Assembly: GCA_949746255.1 (NCBI GenBank)
Contig: CATKAP010000202.1
Span: 1 to 42,773 of the forward strand
Reading direction: 5' to 3'
DNA length: 42,773 bases
Source: an uncultured bacterium
Lineage (GTDB): Bacteria > Bacillota > Clostridia > Christensenellales > Borkfalkiaceae
The position numbers were made by a program, and so were the translations under genes. Below are positions 25,220 to 32,055 of the stretch, piece after piece. The notes under the pieces are model-generated. The model worked only from the letters and a program-made list of their open reading frames with translations. It ran no database searches and was not told the DNA's origin. How positions within the stretch are numbered: the first letter of the stretch is position 1; each line of letters opens with the position of its first letter.

Positions 25220-26233
25220 ATGAATATTTTGGTAACGGGCGGCGCGGGATATATAGGCTCGCATACCTGCGTGGAGCTTTTAAACGGCGGACATTGCGTA
25301 ACGGTTATAGATAACCTTGTCAATTCTTCCGAAGAAAGTTTAAAACGTATTGAAAAAATTACGGGAAAAAAGGTTAAGTTTTATAACGGCGACGTCCGCG
25401 ACAAGGCGCTTTTACAAAAGATATTTTCCGAAAATAAAATAGATTGGGCAATTCATTTTGCCGGTCTTAAAGCCGTGGGGGAAAGCTGCGCAAAACCCGT
25501 GGAATATTATGATAACAATATTTGCGGAACGCTTGCGCTCGTAGAGGCTATGCGCGCGCACGGCTGTAAAAAAATTGTGTTTTCTTCTTCGGCGACGGTT
25601 TACGGTACTCCGGAAAAACTTCCGCTCGACGAAAACTGTAAGATAGGCGGAACTACCAATCCCTACGGAACAAGCAAATATTTTCAGGAAATAATGCTTG
25701 AAGATATTTTCAAAGCGGATAACGAGTGGACGGTGGTTTTGTTGCGGTATTTCAATCCTGTAGGCGCGCACGCAAGCGGATTGATAGGGGAAGATCCCAA
25801 AGGCATACCCAATAACCTGACGCCGTATATAGCGAAAGTGGCGATAGGCGAATTAAAGGAAGTGGGCGTATTCGGTAATGATTACGACACTCCTGACGGA
25901 ACGGGCGTGCGCGATTATATCCACGTGGTGGATTTGGCTAAGGGGCACGTTGCCGCGATAGAAAAAATAACGCGCGGCGGCGTGTTTGTGTACAATTTGG
26001 GAACGGGAGCGGGATACAGCGTTCTGGACGTTATACGTGCGTTTGAAAAGGCGTGCGGGCGCGCTATACCTTACGTTATAAAGCCGCGCAGAGCCGGAGA
26101 TATTGCGGCGTGCTACGCAAATGCCGAAAAGGCGGGAAAAGAACTTGGCTGGAAAGCCGTGCTCGGCATAGACGATATGTGCGCGTCGTTGTGGAATTGG
26201 CAGACGAAAAACCCCGAAGGCTATAAAAAATAA
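25220..26233 (+). CDS. galE: UDP-glucose 4-epimerase
   Basis: A 337-residue short-chain dehydrogenase/reductase interconverting UDP-galactose and UDP-glucose. It completes the Leloir pathway with galT/galK/galM at 4276-7762 and also supplies UDP-galactose for surface glycans. Features: VTGGAGYIGSHTCVEL (NAD binding), SSSATVYG, catalytic YGTSK, and the sugar-binding RYFNPVGAHASG. ATG 25220 is preceded by AAGGTG; GTG 25214 two codons earlier is possible but would lie in the ribosome site. It has its own perfect promoter and terminator, so it is expressed independently of the gal operon. Confidence 0.96.
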   Translation: MNILVTGGAGYIGSHTCVELLNGGHCVTVIDNLVNSSEESLKRIEKITGKKVKFYNGDVRDKALLQKIFSENKIDWAIHFAGLKAVGESCAKPVEYYDNNICGTLALVEAMRAHGCKKIVFSSSATVYGTPEKLPLDENCKIGGTTNPYGTSKYFQEIMLEDIFKADNEWTVVLLRYFNPVGAHASGLIGEDPKGIPNNLTPYIAKVAIGELKEVGVFGNDYDTPDGTGVRDYIHVVDLAKGHVAAIEKITRGGVFVYNLGTGAGYSVLDVIRAFEKACGRAIPYVIKPRRAGDIAACYANAEKAGKELGWKAVLGIDDMCASLWNWQTKNPEGYKK

Positions 26234-26243
26234 GTGAGAAATA

Positions 26244-26280
26244 TAAGACGGCTTACCTTTCGGTAAGCCGTCTTAATTTA
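26244..26280. terminator. Bidirectional terminator between galE and the GNAT gene
   Basis: A perfect 14-bp stem, TAAGACGGCTTACC (26244-26257) with 26262-26275, closes a TTTC loop and is flanked by A/T-rich sequence on both sides. It lies between convergent genes. Confidence 0.88.
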
Positions 26281-26301
26281 ATAATCAAGTGTTTGTGCGC
26301 A

Positions 26302-26787
26302 TTATTTGCATTCGCAATTGTTTAAATTTAATTTTTCGTATACTATGCAGTCAAGTTCGGTATTGTATTCGTCAGTTTTTTTGTAACCGCAAGCGGTAAA
26401 AAAGTTTTCCGTGCCTTCTGCGGGCAGGCAATAAACTTTGTTTGCGCCGCTTTCTTTAAGCTTCATTTCCGCTGTGTATAAAAGAAATTTTCCCAAGCCC
26501 TTTTTACGCATGGACGGAACAACGTAAATTTCTCGTATGTCGCCCCAGCCTTCTCTGAAATTCCAGTCGTTGTCTATTTCGTCTGTTTGATAAATGACAA
26601 AGCCCGTGTAATTCTCGCCGTCTTTAAGCACGTCTATTTTTATAAGCCCCGCCAAAAGGTCGGGCAAAATATATTCGTTAAGCAGGTGTTCGGCGTCGTC
26701 CTCGCAATTCAATTCCGAATAGTAGTCGGAAAACATACTTTTAAGCGCGCCTAGTGAAGTATCTTTAAGAGGGGAAACGTTTATCAT
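26302..26787 (-). CDS. GNAT-family N-acetyltransferase
   Basis: A 161-residue protein of the GCN5-related acetyltransferase fold. The acetyl-CoA site is IREIYVVPSMRKKGLGKFLL (motif A: V-x-x-x-x-R-x-x-G-x-G), followed by ANKVYCLPAEGTENFFTACGYKK, the typical C-terminal strand-helix with a Phe-x-x-x-Gly-Tyr. The substrate is unknown. AAGGAG precedes the ATG at 26787. It lies downstream of rpmA with a hairpin between them; no separate promoter is evident in the 56-base gap, so it may depend on read-through. Confidence 0.85.
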   Translation of the reverse strand: MINVSPLKDTSLGALKSMFSDYYSELNCEDDAEHLLNEYILPDLLAGLIKIDVLKDGENYTGFVIYQTDEIDNDWNFREGWGDIREIYVVPSMRKKGLGKFLLYTAEMKLKESGANKVYCLPAEGTENFFTACGYKKTDEYNTELDCIVYEKLNLNNCECK

Positions 26788-26800
26788 AAAACTCCTTATA

Positions 26801-26831
26801 AAAGTTAAAGCGGAAGCAAATGCTTCCGCTT
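26801..26831 (-). terminator. Terminator after rpmA
   Basis: AAGCGGAAGCA (26808-26818) pairs with TGCTTCCGCTT (26821-26831). On the minus strand it is followed by TAACTTT. The T-run is short, so read-through into the GNAT gene is possible. Confidence 0.7.
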
Positions 26832-26843
26832 AGGTAATTTAAA

Positions 26844-27122
26844 TTATTCCGCTACGGGATAAACCGAAACCTGTTTGCCGTCTCTGCCGACTCTTTCAAA
26901 TCTAACCGTGCCGTCGGAAAGCGCAAACAAAGTGTCGTCCTTGCCCATGCCTACGTTGTTGCCCGCTTTGAATTTGGAACCGCGCTGTCTTACCAAAATG
27001 TTGCCCGCAAGCACGAACTGTCCGTCCGAACGCTTAACTCCGAGCATTTTGGGATTACTGTCTCTGCCGTTGTGCGAAGAACCGGTACCTTTTTTATGGG
27101 CGAATAAACTTATAAAAAACAT
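26844..27122 (-). CDS. rpmA: 50S ribosomal protein bL27
   Basis: A 92-residue bL27 with the conserved [39 protein letters not shown] and [11 protein letters not shown]. The mature protein would begin at His9 or Lys10. Before it lies an eight-residue extension MFFISLFA, the counterpart of the N-terminal peptide that Firmicutes remove with the protease Prp (motif ending FFA or LFA). AGGAGG lies nine bases before ATG 27122. It follows rplU by 20 bases; no prp (ysxB) gene lies between them, unlike the usual rplU-prp-rpmA order. Confidence 0.96.
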   Translation of the reverse strand: MFFISLFAHKKGTGSSHNGRDSNPKMLGVKRSDGQFVLAGNILVRQRGSKFKAGNNVGMGKDDTLFALSDGTVRFERVGRDGKQVSVYPVAE

Positions 27123-27142
27123 ATTTTTATTCCTCCTGAAAA

Positions 27143-27541
27143 TTATTGCGCCTGAGCTTGCGTAGCTTCGACGTCTGCGGTCTTCTTAGCCGCGGTTTTC
27201 TTGGTTGCGGTCTTTTTTGCGGGAGCTTTCGCCTCGTCCGCGCCTATGCCCGTAACTTTAATTTGAGTGTAGGGCTGTCTGTGACCCTGCTTTTTGCGCT
27301 CATTTTTCTTGGCTTTGTACTTGAAAACAATAATTTTCTTGTCCTTGCCCTGAGCTGCAACCTCGGCAAAAAGTTTAACGCCTTCAACGTCCGCGCCGAG
27401 CTTAACGCCCGCTTCGTCGGCGGTCATGAGTACGGAAAACTCCACCTTGGAACCCACTTCGGCTTTAAGCTTTTCAACTTTAACAAGGTCGCCTACGCTT
27501 GCCTTGTACTGCTTTCCGCCGTTTTCAAAAATTGCATACAT
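27143..27541 (-). CDS. rplU: 50S ribosomal protein bL21 with Lys/Ala-rich tail
   Basis: A 132-residue bL21. The core (about 1-102) begins [18 protein letters not shown] and includes [20 protein letters not shown], the rRNA-binding segment. About 30 extra residues follow the normal end, made of AKKTA-type repeats and ending in Gln/Ala, and probably disordered. AGAGGAGG precedes ATG 27541. It forms an operon with rpmA behind a good promoter and a structured leader. Confidence 0.96.
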   Translation of the reverse strand: MYAIFENGGKQYKASVGDLVKVEKLKAEVGSKVEFSVLMTADEAGVKLGADVEGVKLFAEVAAQGKDKKIIVFKYKAKKNERKKQGHRQPYTQIKVTGIGADEAKAPAKKTATKKTAAKKTADVEATQAQAQ

Positions 27542-27640
27542 AAAATATAAACCTCCTCTCGCCAGTCTCGCCGGAATTTATACCTGTTTGGTAAAGGCGG
27601 TGCGTTGCACGCTTTAAAAAGCCTTCTCCGAGCGGCTCGA
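27542..27640 (-). promoter_or_regulatory. Structured 5' leader of rplU-rpmA
   Basis: About 98 transcribed bases lie between the predicted start point and rplU. On the minus strand an outer stem AAGGC/GCCTT (27621-27625 with 27594-27598) encloses a hairpin GCGT-GCA-ACGC (27612-27602). Firmicutes rplU operons are known to carry an L21 leader. I see a compatible position and pairing but cannot verify the consensus structure. Confidence 0.42.
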
Positions 27641-27645
27641 CATTT

Positions 27646-27674
27646 AATTTAACATAATAAGGAGTATTAGTCAA
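27646..27674 (-). promoter_or_regulatory. Promoter of rplU-rpmA
   Basis: On the minus strand, TTGACT (27674-27669), a 17-bp spacer and TAAATT (27651-27646) with an upstream TGT (extended -10). Confidence 0.78.
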
Positions 27675-27729
27675 GCATTTATGATAAATAAAAGCGGATT
27701 TTTATTTCATACGTTAAAATTTTTATTAA

Positions 27730-27957
27730 TTAATTCTTAGGTTGCATAATTACCGCCGACATATCCAAAATTTCTTTTTCGAAGTCATATTCTATTTTAG
27801 AATCAACTTATTCCGCAAGTTGGGCAAATAATATATTTAAAGTTGAATCGTCGTAAATTAAACATAAATGCCCTCTTATCATTTCCAATATATCGAATAA
27901 AAAATAGTAACAGTAATCTTGTTTAGTTGTAATGGTTTCAATGTTTTTTTCCGTCAT
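27730..27957 (-). pseudogene. Small ORF interrupted by one stop codon
   Basis: From ATG 27957 the minus strand reads 49 codons (MTEKNIETITTKQDYCYYFL...), meets TAA at 27810-27808, then stays open in the same frame for 25 more codons (VDSKIEYDFEKEILDMSAV...) to TAA 27732-27730. The codons after the stop look coding (amphipathic, acidic), so a single nonsense change in a 75-residue protein is likely; a functional 49-residue product is the alternative. No ribosome site is visible. It is divergent from a small XRE regulator at 28080, a layout common for a regulator and its target. No family recognised. Confidence 0.45.
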
Positions 27958-28079
27958 ATTGTTTTTATTATTTTTAGTATTTGATTATATTTTATTTGTC
28001 TATTGGTCAAAAGCCAAGTATTTAATTGCCCATTAGGCTAAAATTTTATTGAAATATATGCAGTATAAGAGGATAAACT

Positions 28080-28310
28080 ATGATAACGCTTAAACAAATA
28101 CATATCAAATTGGTTGAAGTTATAAAACAATGCGGAATTAAACAGACTGAAATTGCAAAACAATTAAAAGTAAGTCCAAGTACAATTTCGCACTATTTAA
28201 AAGGCGATAAAATGCCTGCATTGGATACTCTTGCAAACCTTTGCAAATTTTTAGACGTAGATACAAACTACATACTTTGCCAGGATTTGGCGGATATAGA
28301 TAAAATTTAA
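28080..28310 (+). CDS. Small XRE-family HTH regulator
   Basis: A 76-residue protein that is almost entirely a Cro/C1-type helix-turn-helix. The motif KQTEIAKQLKVSPSTISHYL spans about residues 21-40, followed by KGDKMPALDTLANLCKFLDVDTNYIL, typical of the family's last helices. AGAGG precedes ATG 28080. There is no dimerisation or peptidase domain. It likely represses itself and the divergent small ORF. The intergenic region has short inverted repeats, such as TTGG-N7-CCAA at 28003-28017, that could be operators. Confidence 0.82.
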   Translation: MITLKQIHIKLVEVIKQCGIKQTEIAKQLKVSPSTISHYLKGDKMPALDTLANLCKFLDVDTNYILCQDLADIDKI

Positions 28311-28381
28311 ACTGCTTTAATTTTTTCTTGTATAATTATCTTTAATTTAATTCAAACTGTTTATAAGGAGAAACTTATAAT

Positions 28382-28822
28382 ATGGAAGAATTCAAAAAGG
28401 ATAGTGAAATACTCGCCGAAATTTACCGCAACGCTCAGCTTGCGCTTACTTCTATTTCCGATTTAATGCCCGAAGTGGACGACGAAAGGATAAAGGAAGA
28501 AATCATGCGTGAACATGAAGAATATGAAAAAATTTGTTCGGAAGCGGCTTCGCTTGCGCATAAATTCGGTTTGGAACTTAAAGAACCCAGCCCCGTTAAA
28601 AAAGCCATGATGTGGAGCGCGATAAAGATGAATACCGCAAGCGACAATTCCGCGCAGAACGTGGCGCAGATGCTCATTAAAGGAACGGTTCAGGGTATAA
28701 CCTCTTTAAAAACCTCTTTGACCGACGGCGGTAAATTTATGGACGCGGAAATTAAAAAACTGCTGAACCAACTTATCGCTTTGGAAGAAGGCTTCGAAAA
28801 GAAATTAAAAACATATCTTTAA
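28382..28822 (+). CDS. Helical protein of unknown function
   Basis: A 146-residue, acidic, probably all-helical protein. Residues 1-60 form two long amphipathic helices rich in Glu/Ile with REHEEYEKICSEA, which recalls the E-x-x-H pattern of ferritin-like bundles. A middle segment KKAMMWSAIKMNTASDNSAQNVAQMLIKG and a final helix follow. There is no signal peptide or membrane segment. AAGGAG lies 11 bases before ATG 28382, and a TATAAT at 28331-28336 with a poor -35 may drive it. I do not recognise the family; metal binding is a guess only. Confidence 0.75.
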   Translation: MEEFKKDSEILAEIYRNAQLALTSISDLMPEVDDERIKEEIMREHEEYEKICSEAASLAHKFGLELKEPSPVKKAMMWSAIKMNTASDNSAQNVAQMLIKGTVQGITSLKTSLTDGGKFMDAEIKKLLNQLIALEEGFEKKLKTYL

Positions 28823-28827
28823 ATAAA

Positions 28828-28855
28828 AAATCGGGTTTTTAACCCGATTTTTATA
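28828..28855 (+). terminator. Terminator
   Basis: AAATCGGGTT (28828-28837) pairs with AACCCGATTT (28841-28850) around a TTT loop, ending in TT. Confidence 0.85.
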
Positions 28856-28860
28856 ATTTG

Positions 28861-28896
28861 TAACACGCCCGTTACCTGAATGTAACGGGCGTGTTA
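28861..28896. terminator. Second hairpin, perfect 15-bp stem
   Basis: TAACACGCCCGTTAC (28861-28875) pairs perfectly with 28882-28896 around CTGAAT. The T-run after it is weak (TTGTAATTT), so it may be a barrier or processing hairpin. Confidence 0.6.
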
Positions 28897-28925
28897 TTGT
28901 AATTTCGGGCTTGGAGTTATACAAT
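28897..28925 (+). promoter_or_regulatory. Probable promoter of the membrane protein/PBP pair
   Basis: TTGTAA (28897-28902), a 17-bp spacer and TACAAT (28920-28925), directly after the hairpin and 20 bases before ATG 28946. Confidence 0.52.
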
Positions 28926-28945
28926 AAAAGAAAAAAGAGGTATTT

Positions 28946-29275
28946 ATGGAAAATGAAAATAAACCTTACGATGTAAGATATTCTATAGCGGCTTTGATCC
29001 TCGACGTCGCTTCGCCCGTTTCGTTTTGTTTGGGCGCGTCGCTTATACGGTTCGGGAGCTTTACGGCGCCTTTGGTATTAATATTGTTTCTTATTACCGT
29101 TATTGCGCCGGTCGTTGCGGTGGGTATGGGAATAGCGTCGCTTTGTATGGGAAAAAAGAAAATAGGAACCGCGGGGGTGGTTATGTCCTCGGTTGCGATA
29201 GCCGTACCCGTAATTTTCGTAATTACGGTTGTTTTACTTTTCAGTACGGGTGTGGCGGTGATAAGATGGATGTAA
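28946..29275 (+). CDS. Small three-helix membrane protein
   Basis: A 109-residue protein with a short polar N-terminus and about three transmembrane helices (residues 14-34, 40-66, 78-105), separated by the basic turn CMGKKKIGT. The pattern recalls DUF4190-type membrane proteins, without certainty. AGAGG precedes ATG 28946. The end overlaps the next gene by 10 bases, so the two proteins are probably made together. Confidence 0.7.
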   Translation: MENENKPYDVRYSIAALILDVASPVSFCLGASLIRFGSFTAPLVLILFLITVIAPVVAVGMGIASLCMGKKKIGTAGVVMSSVAIAVPVIFVITVVLLFSTGVAVIRWM

Positions 29276-30468
29276 AAACCCGCGGATTTAAAGCTGCGAT
29301 TTTATCGCTTCGCATAATATCAACGTTCGGCGCGGGCACCCTCGGGATTTGGGTATTATATAGATACGAATATCTTTCGCAATGGACTTCGGTGGACAAT
29401 ATTATAGGGGCAATGCCCATAGCCTTCGCGTTTACGGGCGCGGGCGCGCTAATCGCGCTTGTATGGTTGAAGCCCGCAAAACGGCGGATTGCCGTAGCGT
29501 GTATTCTCGCCGCCGCCGTCGTTTTTACCGCCGCGCTCTTTCCTGTGGCGTTAAGGGGAAATTGGTGGATTCAGAACGTGAACAAAGAGGCGGGCTCGGA
29601 CGGGGATATTTCGGTATACGAGCCGTTTAAAGAGGGGAATCAGACGGCTAAGCTCGGCGAGGAGTGCACGCTTAAATTAAAGGACGGCTTGCCCGTTCTG
29701 GACGGCGCGCTCGCGCTGTATCCCGTGTATTCGGCTGTCGTGGAATCGGTTTACGACCGCGAAGCATATAAGGGCGAAGCGCAATTCACCAATACCGTAA
29801 AAGCCTTCGAAGCGCTTATCGCGGGGGAAAGGGATATAATTTTCTCCGCCGCGCCTTCGGAAAAGCAGCGGCAAGCGGCGGAAGCGGCGGGCGTGGAAAT
29901 GAAATTAACGCCCATAGGCAAGGAAGCGTTCGTTTTCGCGGCGGCAAAAAGCAATCCCGTGGAAAATTTAACCGTTCAACAGATACGCAACGTTTATTCG
30001 GGCAAAACGGCAAATTGGGCTACTCTCGGTTGGCGCGAAGGCGGCAGAATAATAGCTTTTCAGCGACCCGAAGGCTCGGGCAGTCAGAGCGGACTGCAAA
30101 ATTTAATGAAGGGCTTGCCTATACAGGCTCCGCAGCCGTTACCCGCGCCCGAATTAATAGGCAGTAACAGTTTAATGCAACAAATTTCGGTGGAATGGAA
30201 GGGCGTGCAGCCCGCACTGGGATATACGTACAGATTTTTCGGCCTTAAAATGAATCCTAACCCGGAAGCTAAGTTTATGAAAATCAACGGCGCTGAGCCT
30301 TCCACGGAAAATATAAAAAACGGCTCCTATCCGTTGACGGCGCAATTTTACGCCATAACGGCGGGAGAGCCGAAGGGCAATTGCAAGCTTCTGATAGATT
30401 GGATTTTGTCTCCGCAGGGACAGCGGCTTATCGAAAAAACGGGCTATAGTCCCATATCAACCGTATAA
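29266..30468 (+). CDS. Membrane-anchored periplasmic-binding-protein-like protein (PstS-like)
   Basis: A 400-residue protein with three N-terminal transmembrane helices (about 12-30, 44-63, 72-92) followed by an external PBP-like domain (about 130-400). The latter resembles PstS/PBP_like_2: ALYPVYSAVVESVY, FEALIAGERDIIFSAAPS, KEAFVFAAAKSNPVENLT, GRIIAFQRPEGSGSQSG (anion-binding-like Gly/Ser loop) and LLIDWILSPQGQRLIEKTGY. I use ATG 29266, which overlaps the stop of the previous gene and starts just before the first helix. Classical PstS is a lipoprotein with ABC partners; neither feature is here, so it may be a sensor or binding protein. The ligand is unknown. Confidence 0.8.
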   Translation: MDVKTRGFKAAILSLRIISTFGAGTLGIWVLYRYEYLSQWTSVDNIIGAMPIAFAFTGAGALIALVWLKPAKRRIAVACILAAAVVFTAALFPVALRGNWWIQNVNKEAGSDGDISVYEPFKEGNQTAKLGEECTLKLKDGLPVLDGALALYPVYSAVVESVYDREAYKGEAQFTNTVKAFEALIAGERDIIFSAAPSEKQRQAAEAAGVEMKLTPIGKEAFVFAAAKSNPVENLTVQQIRNVYSGKTANWATLGWREGGRIIAFQRPEGSGSQSGLQNLMKGLPIQAPQPLPAPELIGSNSLMQQISVEWKGVQPALGYTYRFFGLKMNPNPEAKFMKINGAEPSTENIKNGSYPLTAQFYAITAGEPKGNCKLLIDWILSPQGQRLIEKTGYSPISTV

Positions 30469-30507
30469 AAAAGCGCCGTCCGCGTTTTTCGCGGACGGCG
30501 CTTTTTT
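30467..30507. terminator. Strong bidirectional terminator
   Basis: A perfect 18-bp stem (30467-30484 with 30490-30507) closes a TTTTT loop, with A6 on one side and T6 on the other. It separates the PBP-like gene from the convergent lipoprotein gene and overlaps both stop codons. Confidence 0.95.
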
Positions 30508-30931
30508 ATTCCGTTCTGTTGCCTTGTTTGTCGTAGCCTATTACGGCGCTCCGCAGAAATTTTTCTTCGCCTTTTACGAAGTAAGAAATTTGCGCGCAGT
30601 AAAATCCTTCGGACTGAATTTCGTAATTTATTTCCGCGGTTTCGAATATTTCAAGACCTTCCGAAGAAACCGTTTCCGTTTCGGTCATATTAGTTAAGCC
30701 GTCGTGATTTGCGGAGTAGTAAAGCGTAAGCGTTATCGGCATAGGTGCGGAACCGAGCGCGAATTCGTTTTTTGCAACCGCGGTCAACGTACCGTCGCCG
30801 TTGCCTTTCATTCTTACGGAAAGAAATACGAACAGTCCTAAGTTATCGTTTTCTTTTTCTGTACAAGCCGAAGAGGGAAAGCAGAACAGCGTTAAAATAA
30901 CGCATGCCGCAGCGATAAAAAATTTTTTCAT
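30506..30931 (-). CDS. Small lipoprotein of unknown function
   Basis: A 141-residue secreted protein. The signal peptide MKKFFIAAACVILTLFCF is followed by the lipobox SSAC with Cys23. The mature part is about 115 residues of beta-rich sequence (Ig-like in look: PITLTLYYS, CAQISYFVKGEEKFLRSAV). The start overlaps the end of the upstream XRE-membrane gene by 4 bases (ATGA), so it is coupled to it. A regulator with a membrane tail next to a lipoprotein suggests envelope sensing, which is inference. Confidence 0.75.
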   Translation of the reverse strand: MKKFFIAAACVILTLFCFPSSACTEKENDNLGLFVFLSVRMKGNGDGTLTAVAKNEFALGSAPMPITLTLYYSANHDGLTNMTETETVSSEGLEIFETAEINYEIQSEGFYCAQISYFVKGEEKFLRSAVIGYDKQGNRTE

Positions 30932-31419
30932 TTTTTACCCCGCTTTATAAGATAAATAAGAAGTACGGTAAGCAGTATAATGAACGCGCCCAGAAAGAGC
31001 GATAAAACTATCATAGGCGTGTTTTGCGGAACGGCGATAATCCATACGGTTGCCGTAGTGTCGAACGACGCGTCTTTTACGCCGTATATTATCGTAATAA
31101 TAAAGCCGATTAACGCAATTAATATAAGCAAAGCTATCGCCGCGGGAAGCAGGGCTTTTTTAACGTTTGAATTTTTTTCTGGTTGCGCGTCATCTTTATG
31201 AGGATCAAGTTCTTTTAAATCGCTTGCGTCGCTCAGTAAAGCGTTTGCGTCCAGACCGAACTCTTTGCATATTTTTATAACTTGTACGGAGGACGGTTGA
31301 CTTTTCCCCGATTCCCAACGAGCCACCGTCTGGCGCGAAACTTCTAGTTTTTCCGCAAATTCCTGTTGGGAAAGTCCGCTGTCGTCTCTTATTTTAATAA
31401 GTTTTTCACGAATGGTCAT
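30928..31419 (-). CDS. XRE-family regulator with C-terminal membrane segments
   Basis: A 163-residue protein. Residues 5-60 are a Cro/C1 helix-turn-helix (GLSQQEFAEKLEVSRQTVAR, then WESGKSQPS). A charged linker is followed by two transmembrane helices (about 88-112 and 133-158), with an external stretch of about 20 residues between them. This is a membrane-tethered transcription factor design known in Firmicutes. No ribosome site precedes ATG 31419; a hairpin (31431-31455) lies just upstream, so translation or read-through may be controlled there. Coupled to a small lipoprotein that may interact with its external part. Confidence 0.83.
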   Translation of the reverse strand: MTIREKLIKIRDDSGLSQQEFAEKLEVSRQTVARWESGKSQPSSVQVIKICKEFGLDANALLSDASDLKELDPHKDDAQPEKNSNVKKALLPAAIALLILIALIGFIITIIYGVKDASFDTTATVWIIAVPQNTPMIVLSLFLGAFIILLTVLLIYLIKRGKK

Positions 31420-31430
31420 AAGCTGTCAAA

Positions 31431-31455
31431 GGGGCGCGGCATTACGCCGCGCCCC
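31431..31455 (-). terminator. Weak terminator or attenuator hairpin
   Basis: GGGGCGCGGC (31431-31440) pairs perfectly with GCCGCGCCCC (31446-31455) around ATTAC. On the minus strand only three T follow, so partial read-through from the SecB-like gene into the XRE gene is likely. Confidence 0.6.
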
Positions 31456-31469
31456 GCCTGAAAATCAAT

Positions 31470-31907
31470 TTAATTAAGGTTGCCCGTATCTACCGCAAAA
31501 GCGAAAGTATCTTTGTCTTCGGGGAAAATCGGTCCCGAAATTACGGGGAGGTTGAGCGGCGCTATATACGCGTTTGCAGTGAGATTGGTTACCGCCGAAC
31601 GGAGATAAGGATACAAAAGTTTTGTGGCTTCTATAACGAATCTTCTTTCTTCGGAATCGTTTTTAACTTCCGCAACCTCGAACACGCCCACAAGCGTTAC
31701 GTTTATATCGAAGGGCTTGGGTTCCGCTTCGGTGCTTTCTATCTTTACGGAAAGCGCGATAAAATTGAGCGCGTCGTTACCCGTTACCTTGCGTACTTGT
31801 CTTGAAAATTGAGGTTTTATGTCTAATTTCTGGTCGGGCGTAAGTTTTACTCTGTTAAGCTTGAAAGAAAGCTCTTCCGCCGTAATTCCTTTAAAATCGA
31901 ATTTCAT
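31470..31907 (-). CDS. SecB-like chaperone
   Basis: A 145-residue protein with the SecB fold pattern: beta strands with LNFIALSVKIESTE and FDINVTLVGVFEVAE, then the conserved C-terminal helix and loop ATKLLYPYLRSAVTNLTANA followed by PLNLPVIS, matching SecB's ...P..R..I...T...GFPPLNL. SecB holds precursor proteins unfolded for export; homologues in Gram-positives are scattered and some serve toxin-antitoxin systems. Here no toxin-antitoxin pair is adjacent, so a general or dedicated export role is open. AGGAG precedes ATG 31907, and a perfect consensus promoter lies upstream. Confidence 0.75.
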   Translation of the reverse strand: MKFDFKGITAEELSFKLNRVKLTPDQKLDIKPQFSRQVRKVTGNDALNFIALSVKIESTEAEPKPFDINVTLVGVFEVAEVKNDSEERRFVIEATKLLYPYLRSAVTNLTANAYIAPLNLPVISGPIFPEDKDTFAFAVDTGNLN

Positions 31908-31933
31908 AAATTGCTCCTATAAAATTTTAATTA

Positions 31934-31962
31934 ATTATAACCGTTTTTTCTTCAATTGTCAA
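31934..31962 (-). promoter_or_regulatory. Consensus promoter of the SecB-like gene
   Basis: On the minus strand, TTGACA (31962-31957), a 17-bp spacer and TATAAT (31939-31934), perfect in both boxes. Confidence 0.93.
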
Positions 31963-31991
31963 CAAAACTTGTTATTTGTACGCATTTTTTA

Positions 31992-32020
31992 TTGATAAAA
32001 GGCGCGAAATATATTATAAT
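31992..32020 (+). promoter_or_regulatory. Promoter of RNase G
   Basis: TTGATA (31992-31997), a 17-bp spacer and TATAAT (32015-32020), divergent from the SecB-like promoter. Confidence 0.9.
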
Positions 32021-32055
32021 CAAAAAAATACGAATATACTCCAAGGAAAATAATT

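Noticed and set aside
27146-27550. Plus-strand ORF opposite rplU
   Set aside because: Complement of the bL21 gene; the bL21 reading is certain.
31961-31973. AACAA-AAC-TTGTT inverted repeat near the SecB-like promoter as a Rex site
   Set aside because: The half-sites are in the opposite orientation to the Rex consensus, and short A/T palindromes are expected by chance in this region.
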